A DNA stretch of 64,000 nucleotides from Sporanaerobium hydrogeniformans (GTDB lineage Bacteria; Bacillota; Clostridia; Lachnospirales; Cellulosilyticaceae): contig NZ_PEDL01000002.1 in NCBI RefSeq assembly GCF_002735925.1, forward strand, positions 1 through 64,000, read 5' to 3'. Positions 35,542 to 44,312 of this stretch are shown here, piece by piece. A program made the translations under genes and the position numbers. The stretch's first letter is position 1. The number at the start of each line of letters is the position of its first letter. Below the pieces are notes generated by a model. The model saw only the letters and a list, made by a program, of their open reading frames with translations. It had not been told where the DNA came from and did not search any database.

Positions 35542-38500
35542 AGCTCAAGAAGCAGCTATTCATCAAAGAGGTGTAGATGTTTTAGTTTCAGCAGCAGCAG
35601 GCTCAGGTAAAACAGCTGTTCTTACTGAGCGTGTTGTACAACGTATTATAGGAAGTGAAAAAGAACAGCCTATCCCAATTGAACGTTTTCTTATTGTAAC
35701 GTTTACCAGTGCAGCAGCAAATGAAATGAAAGAGCGTATTGCCAATAAGCTAACAGAGCAAATTACTTTATTACAAGAAAGAGGAGAAGAAGAGCAAGTT
35801 GCTTATCTTGAAAAGCAGCTTTCTCTTTTACCGATGGCTTCTATTTCAACTATTCACTCCTTTTGTCTTAAGGTGATTAAAGGCTATTTTCATATATTAG
35901 GGATTGATCCTAATATAAAGGTGGGAAATCAAGCAGAGCTTACATTGATGAAATTAGAAATTCTTGAACAGCTTTTGGAGGAAAGATTAACAGAAGGAGA
36001 GAAAGATTTTTTAGAACTAGCTGAAGTATATGGCAATGTACAGGGACTTGGTCCCTTAGTCAATCTTATTTTGGAGGTGCATACCTTTTCAAAAAGCACT
36101 CCTTTTCCTAAAATGTGGTTACAAGAAAAGATAGCCTATTTTCAAGGTGATTATGAAGCCATAGAGAAAAGTCCATGGGGAGAAACGATGAGAAGGGATC
36201 TTCTTTCACAGGTCCTAGATTTACAAGTCATTTTAAAGGAAGCACTTGAACTATGTGAGAAAAACAATGGACCTTTGCTCTATAAAGAGACAATTGAAGC
36301 AGATGGAAGTTTCTTATGTAGGTTAAATGACCAAAGTAGTTTAAAGGAAGTTATTTTAGCTATTGAGTCTACTCAATTTGGTAGGTTGCCTAGTAAGAAA
36401 CAAGAATGTGATGCTGGACTTAAAGAGAGGGTCAAGAATTATCGTGAGTTAGTTAAAGAGGTAGTGAAGGGCCTAAAGGGAGATACTATTTTTCTAAGAG
36501 ATGAAAAGCTTCTTTCTCATATTCCTATAATAGGAAAGCTGATGAGAACTTTAGCTGATTTAATTTTCACCTTTGAAGAACGTTACCAAGAGGCAAAACA
36601 AGAAGCCAGTATAGTAGATTACAATGACTTAGAGCACTACTGTATGCAAGTGTTGATAACACCAAAGGTAGATGAAAAGGGACAACTTATAGAAGTAGCT
36701 TATACAGATGCTGCAAAGGAGCTTAGTACCTTTTATGAAGAAGTGTATATTGATGAATACCAAGATAGTAACACTGTACAAGAAACCATTTTGAAGGCTA
36801 TAGCGGAGGGAAACAAGGAGGAAGGTCCCACACGTTTTATGGTAGGCGATATGAAACAAAGTATTTATCGATTTCGTTTAGCAAACCCTTTAATTTTCTC
36901 TGAAAAGTATGAGAAGTGGGATAAATATAAAGAAGATAAAGTACAAGATAGTCAAGAAATTTGTATTGACCTCTCTCAAAACTTTAGAAGTAGAGAAAAT
37001 ATTTTAGAGGGGGCAAATGAACTTTTTGAACAGCTTATGAGTCCAACAGTTGGAGAATTAGAATATGATGAATTTGCTAGACTAAAAGTAGGAAATTTCT
37101 ATCATGCTGGAGAGCCAGAAAAGTTAGGAGAGGCGGCATTAGCAGGTGCCATTGAATTACATCTTTTAGAAGAAAAAGAAGATGAGAAAGAAGACGAAGA
37201 AAGTGAAATAGGAGAACTAAAAAGATTAGAGAAAGAAGCTATTTTGGTAGCACAACTTATTGATAAGTTATTAAAGGGAGAGGGAAACCCAACCCATGTC
37301 TATGATAAGGACCAAGGCATCTATCGCCCTGTGGAGCCTAGAGACATAGTTATTTTGTTAAGAGCCACCAAAGGGAAAGCAGAGCTGTTTGAGAACGCTC
37401 TTATCCAAAAGGGGATTGGAGCCTATGCGGAGCTAGGAACCAGTTTTTTCGAGACATTAGAGATACAGACTATGCTTGCAGTGCTTAAAATCATCGATAA
37501 TCCACTTCAGGATATTCCGCTTTTAACTGTGTTACGTTCACCTATAGTAGGACTGAGTCTAGATGAATTGGTAGTTTTAAGAAAGAGTTTAGAAGAAGGT
37601 TGCTTTTATGAAGCTATGGAAGAGGCTAGGCGTTTGAAGGTAGCTAGTGAAAAGGTGCAAAATTTTATGTCGAACCTAGAACGCTGGAGGCAGATCAGTC
37701 CAGAAGCAAGCTTGGAGGAATTACTAGGGATACTTTACGTAGAGACAGGTTACTATCGTTATGTAAGTATGCTTCCAACAGGGGCGAAAAAAAAGGCTAA
37801 CTTACGTCTTTTTAAAAAATATGCAGAGGATTATGAGAAAAGTAGTAATGGTAAGCTTTCTATGTTTATTGCTTATTTAGATAAGCTAATGGAAAGCTCA
37901 GAAGGATTAGAAGAAGCAAAACTCATTGGAGATCAAGATAATCTTGTACGTATTATGAGCATCCACAAAAGTAAAGGTTTAGAATTTAGTGTCGTTTTTT
38001 TGGCGCATACAGATAAAAAGTTTAATAACAGTGATATTCGGCAAAATATTCTTTTACACAGTGAACAAGGTTTGGGTCCAGATTATGTAGATATAGAAGA
38101 ACATATTAAATATTCTACTTTACCTAAGATGGCTATAAAAAATCAAATTCTATCTGAAAATATTTCCGAGGAAATACGTGTGCTTTATGTTGCTTTAACA
38201 CGAGCGAAAGAAAAACTCTTTATAACAGGTGTGGTAAATAGTTGGGAAAAGAGCACTAGGAACTGGAGTCTCTATGGTGTAAGAAATAGTAAGGGCCTAC
38301 TACCTCTAGGGATTAAACGAGCAAACTCTTATTTAAATTGGTTAGGCATGGCACTGTATGCTCACCCAGAATTACCGCAGCTTTCAGAAAAAGCAGGTGT
38401 AGTTCCTAAATATACTCTTGAAGGACGCTCCCACTGGGAACTTACCCTATGGCATACTTCGGATCTTCAGCTAGAGGATGAAAAAAGAAGAGAATTAACT

Positions 38501-39268
38501 CATGAGAAGAAAGCCTTTTTAGAAGAATGGGATACAACAGCTGTTTTTGGGAGTTATAAAGAAGAGATTTATAGGCGCCTTAACTTTAAATACACCTATG
38601 AGCAGGCAGTAACTTTACCTACTAAAGTATCTGTATCAGATCTTAAAAAAGAAAGCTTAGTAGAAGTAAAAGAGGGTGTAAAAGAGCTTGACAGGATAGA
38701 GGAGGAAAAAAGAGTTCCTTCTTTTATTAAGGAGAAGATGTCTTTAAAACCTACTCAAAGAGGAACACTTATTCATAGTTTATTTGAACAATGGGATTAT
38801 TTATGTTATCAAACACCAGAAGAAATTCATGAGCAAATTCATAGCCTTATTGCTCAAAATAGATTAGCTCCTGAAATAGAAGAAATTATTGAGGAGAAAA
38901 AACTAGTTCAGTTTGCTAACTCACCCTTAGTTAAACGAATGGGTAAGGCTAAGAAATTATGGAAAGAAAAGCAATTTGTTTATCTTTTAAAAGCCAATCA
39001 AGTAGAAGAGATATATCCAGAGGATGAGGAAATTTTACTCCAAGGTATTATAGATGCCTTTTTTATTGAAGAGGATGGTATTGTACTCGTAGATTATAAA
39101 ACGGATTATATCGATAAAGAAGAACAGTTAAAAGGAGTTGAAAAGCTTAGAAAGCGCTATAGAGTACAGCTTGACCTTTATGCAGAGGCCATTAGTAGGA
39201 TTACTAAGCTTCCGGTAAAAGAAAAATGGTTGTATCTTTATAGTATAGGTGAATGGATACATTTATAA
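35528..39268 (+). CDS. addA: AddA, helicase-nuclease subunit A
   Basis: The UvrD-type helicase and second nuclease of AddAB, 1246 aa. Walker A is in VSAAAGSGKTAVLTERV and motif Ia in TFTSAAANEMKERI. The helicase motifs are YIDEYQDSN, GDMKQSIYRFR, NFRS, IHKSKGLEF and LYVALTRAKEKL. The C-terminal nuclease has GTLIHSLFE and LVDYKTDYID. AAGGGAGGTG precedes the ATG at 35528; a GTG six bases earlier is possible. The two Add subunits appear complete. Confidence 0.95.
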   Translation: MAWTKAQEAAIHQRGVDVLVSAAAGSGKTAVLTERVVQRIIGSEKEQPIPIERFLIVTFTSAAANEMKERIANKLTEQITLLQERGEEEQVAYLEKQLSLLPMASISTIHSFCLKVIKGYFHILGIDPNIKVGNQAELTLMKLEILEQLLEERLTEGEKDFLELAEVYGNVQGLGPLVNLILEVHTFSKSTPFPKMWLQEKIAYFQGDYEAIEKSPWGETMRRDLLSQVLDLQVILKEALELCEKNNGPLLYKETIEADGSFLCRLNDQSSLKEVILAIESTQFGRLPSKKQECDAGLKERVKNYRELVKEVVKGLKGDTIFLRDEKLLSHIPIIGKLMRTLADLIFTFEERYQEAKQEASIVDYNDLEHYCMQVLITPKVDEKGQLIEVAYTDAAKELSTFYEEVYIDEYQDSNTVQETILKAIAEGNKEEGPTRFMVGDMKQSIYRFRLANPLIFSEKYEKWDKYKEDKVQDSQEICIDLSQNFRSRENILEGANELFEQLMSPTVGELEYDEFARLKVGNFYHAGEPEKLGEAALAGAIELHLLEEKEDEKEDEESEIGELKRLEKEAILVAQLIDKLLKGEGNPTHVYDKDQGIYRPVEPRDIVILLRATKGKAELFENALIQKGIGAYAELGTSFFETLEIQTMLAVLKIIDNPLQDIPLLTVLRSPIVGLSLDELVVLRKSLEEGCFYEAMEEARRLKVASEKVQNFMSNLERWRQISPEASLEELLGILYVETGYYRYVSMLPTGAKKKANLRLFKKYAEDYEKSSNGKLSMFIAYLDKLMESSEGLEEAKLIGDQDNLVRIMSIHKSKGLEFSVVFLAHTDKKFNNSDIRQNILLHSEQGLGPDYVDIEEHIKYSTLPKMAIKNQILSENISEEIRVLYVALTRAKEKLFITGVVNSWEKSTRNWSLYGVRNSKGLLPLGIKRANSYLNWLGMALYAHPELPQLSEKAGVVPKYTLEGRSHWELTLWHTSDLQLEDEKRRELTHEKKAFLEEWDTTAVFGSYKEEIYRRLNFKYTYEQAVTLPTKVSVSDLKKESLVEVKEGVKELDRIEEEKRVPSFIKEKMSLKPTQRGTLIHSLFEQWDYLCYQTPEEIHEQIHSLIAQNRLAPEIEEIIEEKKLVQFANSPLVKRMGKAKKLWKEKQFVYLLKANQVEEIYPEDEEILLQGIIDAFFIEEDGIVLVDYKTDYIDKEEQLKGVEKLRKRYRVQLDLYAEAISRITKLPVKEKWLYLYSIGEWIHL

Positions 39269-39290
39269 GAATAAAAGTAGAGGAGACAAC

Positions 39291-40073
39291 ATGATTAAAC
39301 TGATTGCAACAGATATGGATGGTACTTTACTGAATGCTAAAGGAGAGTTACCAAAGGATTTTTATGATGTTTTTAAGGCACTTAAAGAGCGAGGCATTCA
39401 GTTTGTAGTAGCAAGTGGAAGGCAGTATGCGACTTTAAAAAGACAATTTGGATTATTTAGTAAAGATATGCTTTTTATTGCAGAAAATGGAAGCCTTGTT
39501 ATGGAAGGAAAAAAAGAATTGGCATGTCATCCACTAGATAAAAAAATAGCTAGAGAACTTATTAAGTTAGGTCAAAGTCTAGACCAAGTGCATGTTGTAC
39601 TTTGTATGAAACAAGGAGCTTATATCGAGAGGGGACCAGATGCATTCATAAAAGAGGTTGGAAAATACTATGTGCAGCATCAAGTAGTTCCAGATTTATT
39701 AGCTATAGAAGGAGATATTCTCAAGGTAACTTACTTTGATTTTAAAGGAGCAGAACAAAATAGCTGGCCGATTGTGGCAGCTTATAAGGATAAGGTGCAA
39801 ATTGCAGTAGCGGGTACACTTTGGGTAGATATGATGGCTAAAGAGGTGAATAAAGGCAGAGCACTTGAAGATATTCAAAAAAGACTTCATATAAGTTATG
39901 AAGAAACAGCAGTCTTTGGAGATTACCTGAATGATTATGAAATGCTCCAAAAGGCATATTATAGTTATGCCATGGAAAATGCCCATGAAGATGTGAAAAA
40001 GATAGCACGCTATGGTGCTAAGCATCATGATGAAAATGGAGTATTAGATGCGATTCAAACATTCTTATTATAA
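39291..40073 (+). CDS. Cof-type HAD-IIB phosphatase
   Basis: HAD-superfamily hydrolase of the Cof/IIB class, 260 aa. Motif I is DMDGTLL (nucleophile Asp within LIATDMDGTLL), motif II is VVASGR, Lys is in NKGRALE, and motif IV is VFGDYLNDYEMLQ. Such enzymes dephosphorylate sugar phosphates, flavin or other phosphometabolites; the substrate is unknown here. Starts at ATG behind AGAGGAGACAAC, 22 bases after addA, so it may be co-transcribed. Confidence 0.9.
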   Translation: MIKLIATDMDGTLLNAKGELPKDFYDVFKALKERGIQFVVASGRQYATLKRQFGLFSKDMLFIAENGSLVMEGKKELACHPLDKKIARELIKLGQSLDQVHVVLCMKQGAYIERGPDAFIKEVGKYYVQHQVVPDLLAIEGDILKVTYFDFKGAEQNSWPIVAAYKDKVQIAVAGTLWVDMMAKEVNKGRALEDIQKRLHISYEETAVFGDYLNDYEMLQKAYYSYAMENAHEDVKKIARYGAKHHDENGVLDAIQTFLL

Positions 40074-40232
40074 CCTATGAATAGCTTTAAAAGAAAAAAC
40101 TTAGTACCTTAAAGATGGGTGACTCACCTTAATTAAGAGAAAATCACCCTGAACAATGATAGAAATAAATAAGATAACAGTTACGGTATTTAATGGTGGA
40201 ACTACAAGTAGCATTTACAAAAGTATAGAAAG

Positions 40233-40287
40233 CCTTGTGGAAGATTGGTGATAGTAGTGGGTGAAATCTACCAATCTTCCCACAAGG
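40233..40287 (+). other. Large hairpin in a non-coding stretch
   Basis: The arms CCTTGTGGAAGATTGGT and ACCAATCTTCCCACAAGG pair over 17 bp with one bulged base, around a 20-base loop. No T-run follows, so it is not a simple terminator. The loop-side 15-mer TTGGTGATAGTAGTG (40245-40259) recurs exactly at 40777-40791. The rest of 40074-40468 shows no gene. It could be a structured RNA or the end of a small mobile element. Confidence 0.6.
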
Positions 40288-40371
40288 GTAAAATTTATGT
40301 TTAATGTAGTAGAGTTGTATAGTAATATATGTGAAAAGCATTGATGTAATGCATTTGTGACTCCTCAATAA

Positions 40372-40404
40372 ACTCCTGACTGAAAGGTTGGGAGTATTTT
40401 TTAT
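40372..40404 (+). terminator. Intrinsic terminator upstream of the HNH remnant
   Basis: The 9-bp stem ACTCCTGAC/GTTGGGAGT (two G-T pairs), with loop TGAAAG, is followed by ATTTTTTA. What transcript it ends is unclear; possibly the hairpin-containing region just upstream. Confidence 0.7.
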
Positions 40405-40468
40405 AGCTTGAAGTGTTGTTTAAAAAATTAATATAATTTATACTATTTAGTAATAACAAGGAATACAT

Positions 40469-40805
40469 ATGAAAAAAATCTGTAGTAGATGTGGGAAGAC
40501 AATAGAATATAACAAAACGTGTACTTGCAGGATAAGCACTTCATATAACAGAACTATTTCACCCGAGAAACGTAAATTTTACTCATCATATGCATGGCAG
40601 AAATTAAGGAAAAAAAGTGAAAGAACATCCTTATTGTGAAAGGTGTTGGAGTAAGTGGAAGATAATCACTACTGAGAATGTGCAAGGGCATCATATAAAG
40701 TCATTTAAGGATTATCCTGAGTTGAGGTTAGATGAGAATAATATAGCTATTCTTTGTAGGGTGCGTAATTTGCAGGTTGGTGATAGTAGTGAGATGGATT
40801 GGTAA
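40469..40805 (+). pseudogene. Phage-type HNH endonuclease, frameshifted
   Basis: The frame from ATG 40469 reads KKICSRCGKTIEYNKTCTC to YAWQKLRKK and then breaks in a run of seven A (40610-40616). The other frame, from 40617, continues EHPYCERCWSKWKI, VQGHHIKSFKDYPEL and NNIAILC. Together this is a small HNH nuclease with its zinc cysteines and the HH of the HNH motif, of the type encoded beside phage terminase. After ILC the sequence runs into RVRNLQVGDSS and stops, lacking the final C-x-x-H block. It is the first fragment of the collapsed prophage. Confidence 0.78.
40739..40805 (+). repeat. Imperfect direct repeat, copy A
   Basis: The 3' end of the HNH remnant, from AATATAGCTATTCTTTG to GGATTGGTAAA. 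It is about 80% identical to 41406-41472 by eye and flanks the methyltransferase-like gene on its left. Confidence 0.75.
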
Positions 40806-40831
40806 ATATGAATTTAGAGAGGTGAAAGAGT

Positions 40832-41353
40832 GTGAGAGCTTTTTTATTATTGATACCATTCTTGTTGATAAGGTTTGGATTACTATCCATCTTAAATCCA
40901 AAATCTATACAACGTGCTGCTTATTTTGCCCCAGTACAGGGAAACGAAAGAACTGCTTATTATATTTATCAAATATCTAATATAGGAATATTTGTATATC
41001 TGATTTTCCAAACGATAAAAGTTGATTTTTCATGGCATTTTTACTCAGGTTTAATAGGCTATGTTTTGGGCTTATGCTTATGTGCGATAACAGTGGTACA
41101 TTTTTCTTTTCCTGATTATACAGGGCTGAATACCAATGGAATTTACAAATTTTCTCGTAATCCAATGTATGTGGCTTATTTCATCTGTTTTATTGGAATG
41201 ACTCTATTAACTCAATCTTTGGTATTATTGGTAATAGTAGTGATATTTCAAATTTCCACACATTGGATAATTCTTTCAGAGGAGAGATGGTGTATAACAA
41301 AGTTTGGAACAGCCTATAAGAAATACATAAAAAAAGTTAGGCGCTATATTTAA
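40832..41353 (+). CDS. Isoprenylcysteine carboxyl methyltransferase (ICMT)-like membrane protein
   Basis: A 173-aa membrane protein with four to five helices and the ICMT/phospholipid-methyltransferase signature. TNGIYKFSRNPMYVAYF (about 108-124) is followed by a helix, then SEERWCITKFGTAYKKYIKKVRRYI at the C-terminus. SAM binding is expected in that end region. The bacterial substrate is unknown; lipids or small molecules are likely. GTG start behind AGAGAGGTGAAAG. It lies between two imperfect direct repeats, so it looks inserted in, or carried by, the mobile remnant. Confidence 0.8.
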   Translation: MRAFLLLIPFLLIRFGLLSILNPKSIQRAAYFAPVQGNERTAYYIYQISNIGIFVYLIFQTIKVDFSWHFYSGLIGYVLGLCLCAITVVHFSFPDYTGLNTNGIYKFSRNPMYVAYFICFIGMTLLTQSLVLLVIVVIFQISTHWIILSEERWCITKFGTAYKKYIKKVRRYI

Positions 41354-41405
41354 ACAAATTTCAGTTTATCTACTAGCATATTAGTAAGAGATTATTAGCT
41401 TAGGT

Positions 41406-41472
41406 AATATTGTAATACTTTGTAGGGTGTGTAACTTTCAGATAGGGGATAGTAGAGTGGTGGATTGGTAAA
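41406..41472 (+). repeat. Imperfect direct repeat, copy B
   Basis: A second, detached copy of the HNH gene end: AATATTGTAATACTTTG to GGATTGGTAAA. Its frame would read ILCRVCNFQIGDSR, keeping the LCRVC of intact HNH proteins better than copy A does. It follows the methyltransferase-like gene. Confidence 0.75.
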
Positions 41473-41504
41473 GGGGGATATAGCATATAGGAAATTTAGA
41501 GCTC

Positions 41505-41696
41505 TTGGAATTAAATGAAGCTACAAAGTTTAGTATGAATCTAAATACAAATCATGGACTTGTGCATATAAATGAACAGGGGCTAAATGAGAAAAATTTA
41601 GTGGTAGAGTTGCCACAAGAATTTCTAGTTACTACAACAGATGGAGAGAAGCGCAAGGGAGGGAGGTTAATATCATTAATCTTAACAACTATATAG
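41505..41696 (+). CDS. Hypothetical short ORF before arr
   Basis: A frame of about 63 codons from a TTG at 41505, or shorter from an ATG at 41535 (MNLNTNHGLVHINEQ). It has no recognised domain. It ends ten bases before the arr start, and the arr ribosome site overlaps its stop. No good ribosome site precedes either start, so it may be a gene remnant within the mobile segment. Confidence 0.3.
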   Translation: MELNEATKFSMNLNTNHGLVHINEQGLNEKNLVVELPQEFLVTTTDGEKRKGGRLISLILTTI

Positions 41697-41706
41697 GGGG
41701 TATTTG

Positions 41707-42171
41707 ATGGATAAGAAAAATAAAAATGAGGGAAATTTAGGTAGACTTAATAGTTCACAAAGCAATAATGTTTTAGATGCAGGCCCTTTTTATCATGGTA
41801 CAAAGGCGGATCTACAATTAGGTGATTTGGTACAAACGGGTTATAAATCTAACTACGGAAAACAAAAGAAAGCTAATTATGTCTATTTGACAGCCACCAT
41901 GGATACCGCCATTTGGGGAGCAGAACTTGCAGTGGGGGATGTTCCAGGTCGCATTTACTGCGTAGAACCACTAGGTGAGATTGAGGATGACCCTAATTTA
42001 ACAGATAAGAAGTTTCCTGGAAATCCTACTAGGTCCTATCGCACCAAGCAGCCATTACGAGTAATTGGCGAAATTTTGAATTGGGAAGGCCATTCTGAAG
42101 AGCTACTTCGAAATATGCGTGAGAATCTAACTAAATTAGAAAAACTTGGGATAGAGGCAATCGATGATTAA
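41707..42171 (+). CDS. arr: Rifampin ADP-ribosyltransferase (Arr)
   Basis: An enzyme that transfers ADP-ribose from NAD+ to rifamycins, inactivating them. The 154-aa protein matches the Arr family closely: GPFYHGTKADLQLGDL (NAD-binding His), ANYVYLTATMDTAIWGAELA (Tyr) and EDDPNLTDKKFPGNPTRSYR. The C-terminus is RVIGEILNWEGHSEELL. A 25-residue hydrophilic extension precedes the domain. The ATG at 41707 sits behind AGGGGG, and all conserved blocks are in frame, so the gene looks intact. Its neighbours on both sides are broken phage genes. Confidence 0.93.
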   Translation: MDKKNKNEGNLGRLNSSQSNNVLDAGPFYHGTKADLQLGDLVQTGYKSNYGKQKKANYVYLTATMDTAIWGAELAVGDVPGRIYCVEPLGEIEDDPNLTDKKFPGNPTRSYRTKQPLRVIGEILNWEGHSEELLRNMRENLTKLEKLGIEAIDD

Positions 42172-42257
42172 TGAGCTTACAATTTTATCTATTACTAGGT
42201 AAAGTTTTCATTTCAAATCAATAGAGTAGTTTGTTTATTCATTAAACATAGTTATAA

Positions 42258-42437
42258 ATGAAAGATCCGAGTCCTTATCTTAAAATGAAATCTAATTACA
42301 TGAAGGAGTTCTTTAGGCTCTGCAACGAGCTAAGCCTAAGCCCTCAGTCAAGGGCTAAACTTGCCAATATTAATATTAGTGTGTAAAAAGAAAAGCAAGA
42401 CCCGCTACTTAGAATCATTCAAGGAGATGGTGGGTAA
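42258..42437 (+). pseudogene. Phage terminase small subunit (P27-like) remnant
   Basis: From ATG 42258 the frame reads KDPSPYLKMKSNYMKEFFRL and ELSLSPQSRAKLANI, then meets an in-frame TAA (42375-42377). It goes on as KEKQDPLLRIIQGDGG to TAA at 42437. This is the C-terminal part of a P27-family small terminase, in its usual place before the large subunit. The N-terminal half is missing. Confidence 0.7.
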
Positions 42438-42439
42438 TA

Positions 42440-42677
42440 GATTATAATAGTTTTAAAGAATCAAAAGCTTATCAGTATGCAATAGATGTACTGGATGGTA
42501 GATTCCCAACAAATAAATATATCAAAGATTGTCTATAACGAAACCAAGAAGTTGATCGAATCCTCACCTTTTATTAAAGATAAGTTTGATATTAAAAGGG
42601 ACGTAATTACTTGTAAAATTAATGAAAGCACCTTAAGAGCCTTATCTAATGATGCAAATATAACTGACGGTAGACGA
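42440..42677 (+). pseudogene. Phage terminase large subunit, collapsed fragments
   Basis: The first piece (42440-42538) reads SKAYQYAIDVLDGRFPTNKY and IKDCL, then a stop; this is the N-terminus of a large terminase. The second piece, in another frame from about 42519, reads IVYNETKKLIESSPFIKDKF followed by ALSNDANITDGRR, a stretch from the middle of the ATPase domain. Everything between, and the nuclease domain after it, is gone. Confidence 0.68.
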
Positions 42678-42689
42678 GTATCAGCAGCA

Positions 42690-43105
42690 ACTCTACCTTG
42701 TCGTGGCAACTTATTGAATTTAATTACCAATAAAATGCTTTTAGAAACCAATGCAGTATTGGCAAAAGAGAAAAATTCAGGTGGTAACTACATCTACGCT
42801 TCATCCCATTATATTATAGGGAATGATGGGACTATTATTAGATGTATCCCTGAAAAGGAGGTAGCCTACCATGCAGGTAAGGTCAATGGTTATTCTATAG
42901 GTATTGAGCTATGCCACATGGACAATACAGGTAAGCCCACACAAAAGGCTTATGACCTCACAAGCCATTTTCTTAAGGAACGTTGCCTCCCTCATTATGA
43001 AGTTAGGGCAAAAGCAATTCAACCTAAATGACTATGACGAAATAGTGGATAGGTTAATTGTAGAGGGAATTATTACCTGACCAAAGATATGGAAACAGAG
43101 GACTT
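42690..43105 (+). pseudogene. Prophage N-acetylmuramoyl-L-alanine amidase remnant
   Basis: The same open frame that holds the terminase fragment continues into an amidase_2 sequence: YIYASSHYIIGNDGTIIRCI, EKEVAYHAGKVNGYSIGIEL and CHMDNTGKP. It ends at TGA 43031. Shifted frames beyond it read DYDEIVDRLIVEGIIT and PKIWKQ, the usual C-terminal tail of phage amidases. A deletion thus joined terminase directly to the lysis gene; structural and tail genes are lost. The 240 bases after it show no further gene. Confidence 0.72.
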
Positions 43106-43322
43106 ATAGCAAGAGAAAGGTGAGGAATTTGATTGTTAAGTTGGCTAATGTTTGAGATTTAGGAAAATTCTATTAAATGATAGTATGGAGATAAAGAAGT
43201 TACGTTAATAGCTAAAATAGATATTTGTTCAGTGGCGATTATTTATATACTCTACCGTTGGTTTACTTTGCTTTTAGCTTAGTTCTACTGACAGTTGGTT
43301 GTTTATTATATATCTGTCAATT

Positions 43323-43334
43323 TACTATATAGTA
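43323..43334. promoter_or_regulatory. Perfect 12-base palindrome before the XRE gene
   Basis: TACTATATAGTA abuts the ribosome site AGGAGGT of the XRE-family regulator. Its position suits an autoregulatory operator; this is inference only. Confidence 0.4.
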
Positions 43335-43348
43335 GGAGGTGTTTAGTG

Positions 43349-44113
43349 ATGGAAAAAATAAACAATGAACATTTTGGACAGTTCTTAAGTGAATTAAGAA
43401 AGGAAAAAAAATTGACACAAAAGCAACTTGCAGAAAAACTATATATTTCAGATAAAGCAGTTAGCAAGTGGGAAAGAGGATTAAGTTTACCGGACATATC
43501 ATTACTTATACCATTATCTAAAATATTCGATGTCACAATAACAGAATTACTAAGTGGAAAAAGAATTGAGCCAAATACACAACTTACAGTGATGGAGGTA
43601 GAATCTTTAATGAATAGAACAGTTGTTTTGTCTAAAGAAGAAAAAGAGGAACAAAACAAAGCTAAACGAAATAGAAAATTTCTTTTTTCATTTTGCATTT
43701 TATTTATTATTTTAGAAATGACTCTAATGATTTCATTGGGGTATACACTAGTTTCTCTTTTTGAGAATTTATTTACTGTGGAATTGCTTATGCTAATTTT
43801 TGGATTTTACTTCACATTTTTTACAAAAGAAACTTTGCCTGTTTACTACGATGAAAATAAAATAAACTTTTATTATGATGGATTTTTTAGAATGAATATT
43901 CCTGGAATTAGATTTAACAATAGCAACTGGAAACACATACTTAAAGCCACACATACATCAATTATGTTTATTTTTATTTTATTCCCTTTGGTATATTTAG
44001 GAATTTCTTATATTTCTCCAATGCTATGGGGAAAATTTCAGTTATTTCTTACGCTCGGTTCTGTATTTAGTATGTTCCTGCCGATTTATATTGTTGGGAA
44101 GAAATACGAATAA
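43349..44113 (+). CDS. XRE-family regulator with membrane-spanning C-terminus
   Basis: A 254-aa protein. An N-terminal XRE helix-turn-helix (about 8-62; LTQKQLAEKLYISDKAVSKW) is followed by a linker and four hydrophobic helices (about 112-250), with a DUF-like segment between the pairs. Such membrane-tethered regulators are common in clostridia and often sense envelope stress or lantibiotics. AGGAGGT gives a clear ATG at 43349. It lies between phage remnants and an IS remnant, so it may be mobile cargo, although similar genes are also chromosomal. Confidence 0.82.
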   Translation: MEKINNEHFGQFLSELRKEKKLTQKQLAEKLYISDKAVSKWERGLSLPDISLLIPLSKIFDVTITELLSGKRIEPNTQLTVMEVESLMNRTVVLSKEEKEEQNKAKRNRKFLFSFCILFIILEMTLMISLGYTLVSLFENLFTVELLMLIFGFYFTFFTKETLPVYYDENKINFYYDGFFRMNIPGIRFNNSNWKHILKATHTSIMFIFILFPLVYLGISYISPMLWGKFQLFLTLGSVFSMFLPIYIVGKKYE

Positions 44114-44181
44114 TAGTACAAAGTAATTGCTATAAGAAGTTAAAGTAAAAATGCAGACTAATAAAATAGTTAATTTATAAG

Positions 44182-44207
44182 CCAGCCTTAGGGTTGGTTT
44201 TATTTTT
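44182..44207 (+). terminator. Intrinsic terminator after the XRE gene
   Basis: The stem CCAGCC/GGTTGG, with TTAG loop, is followed by TTTTATTTTT. Confidence 0.8.
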
Positions 44208-44312
44208 GTTCCTGAAGAGATTAATATTTCATTATGTAGATTATATAAAAAATATACTAAATGTGATAAAATAAATTCAGAATAGTATGTTTATTGAAAA
44301 GGGGGAAAGATA

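Noticed and set aside
40600-40620. Programmed frameshift in the A7 run of the HNH gene
   Set aside because: The run could slip, but the gene also lacks its C-terminal motif and neighbours broken phage genes, so decay is more likely.
42486-43031. A novel 181-aa protein
   Set aside because: Its two halves match different phage proteins (terminase and amidase), so it is a deletion joint.
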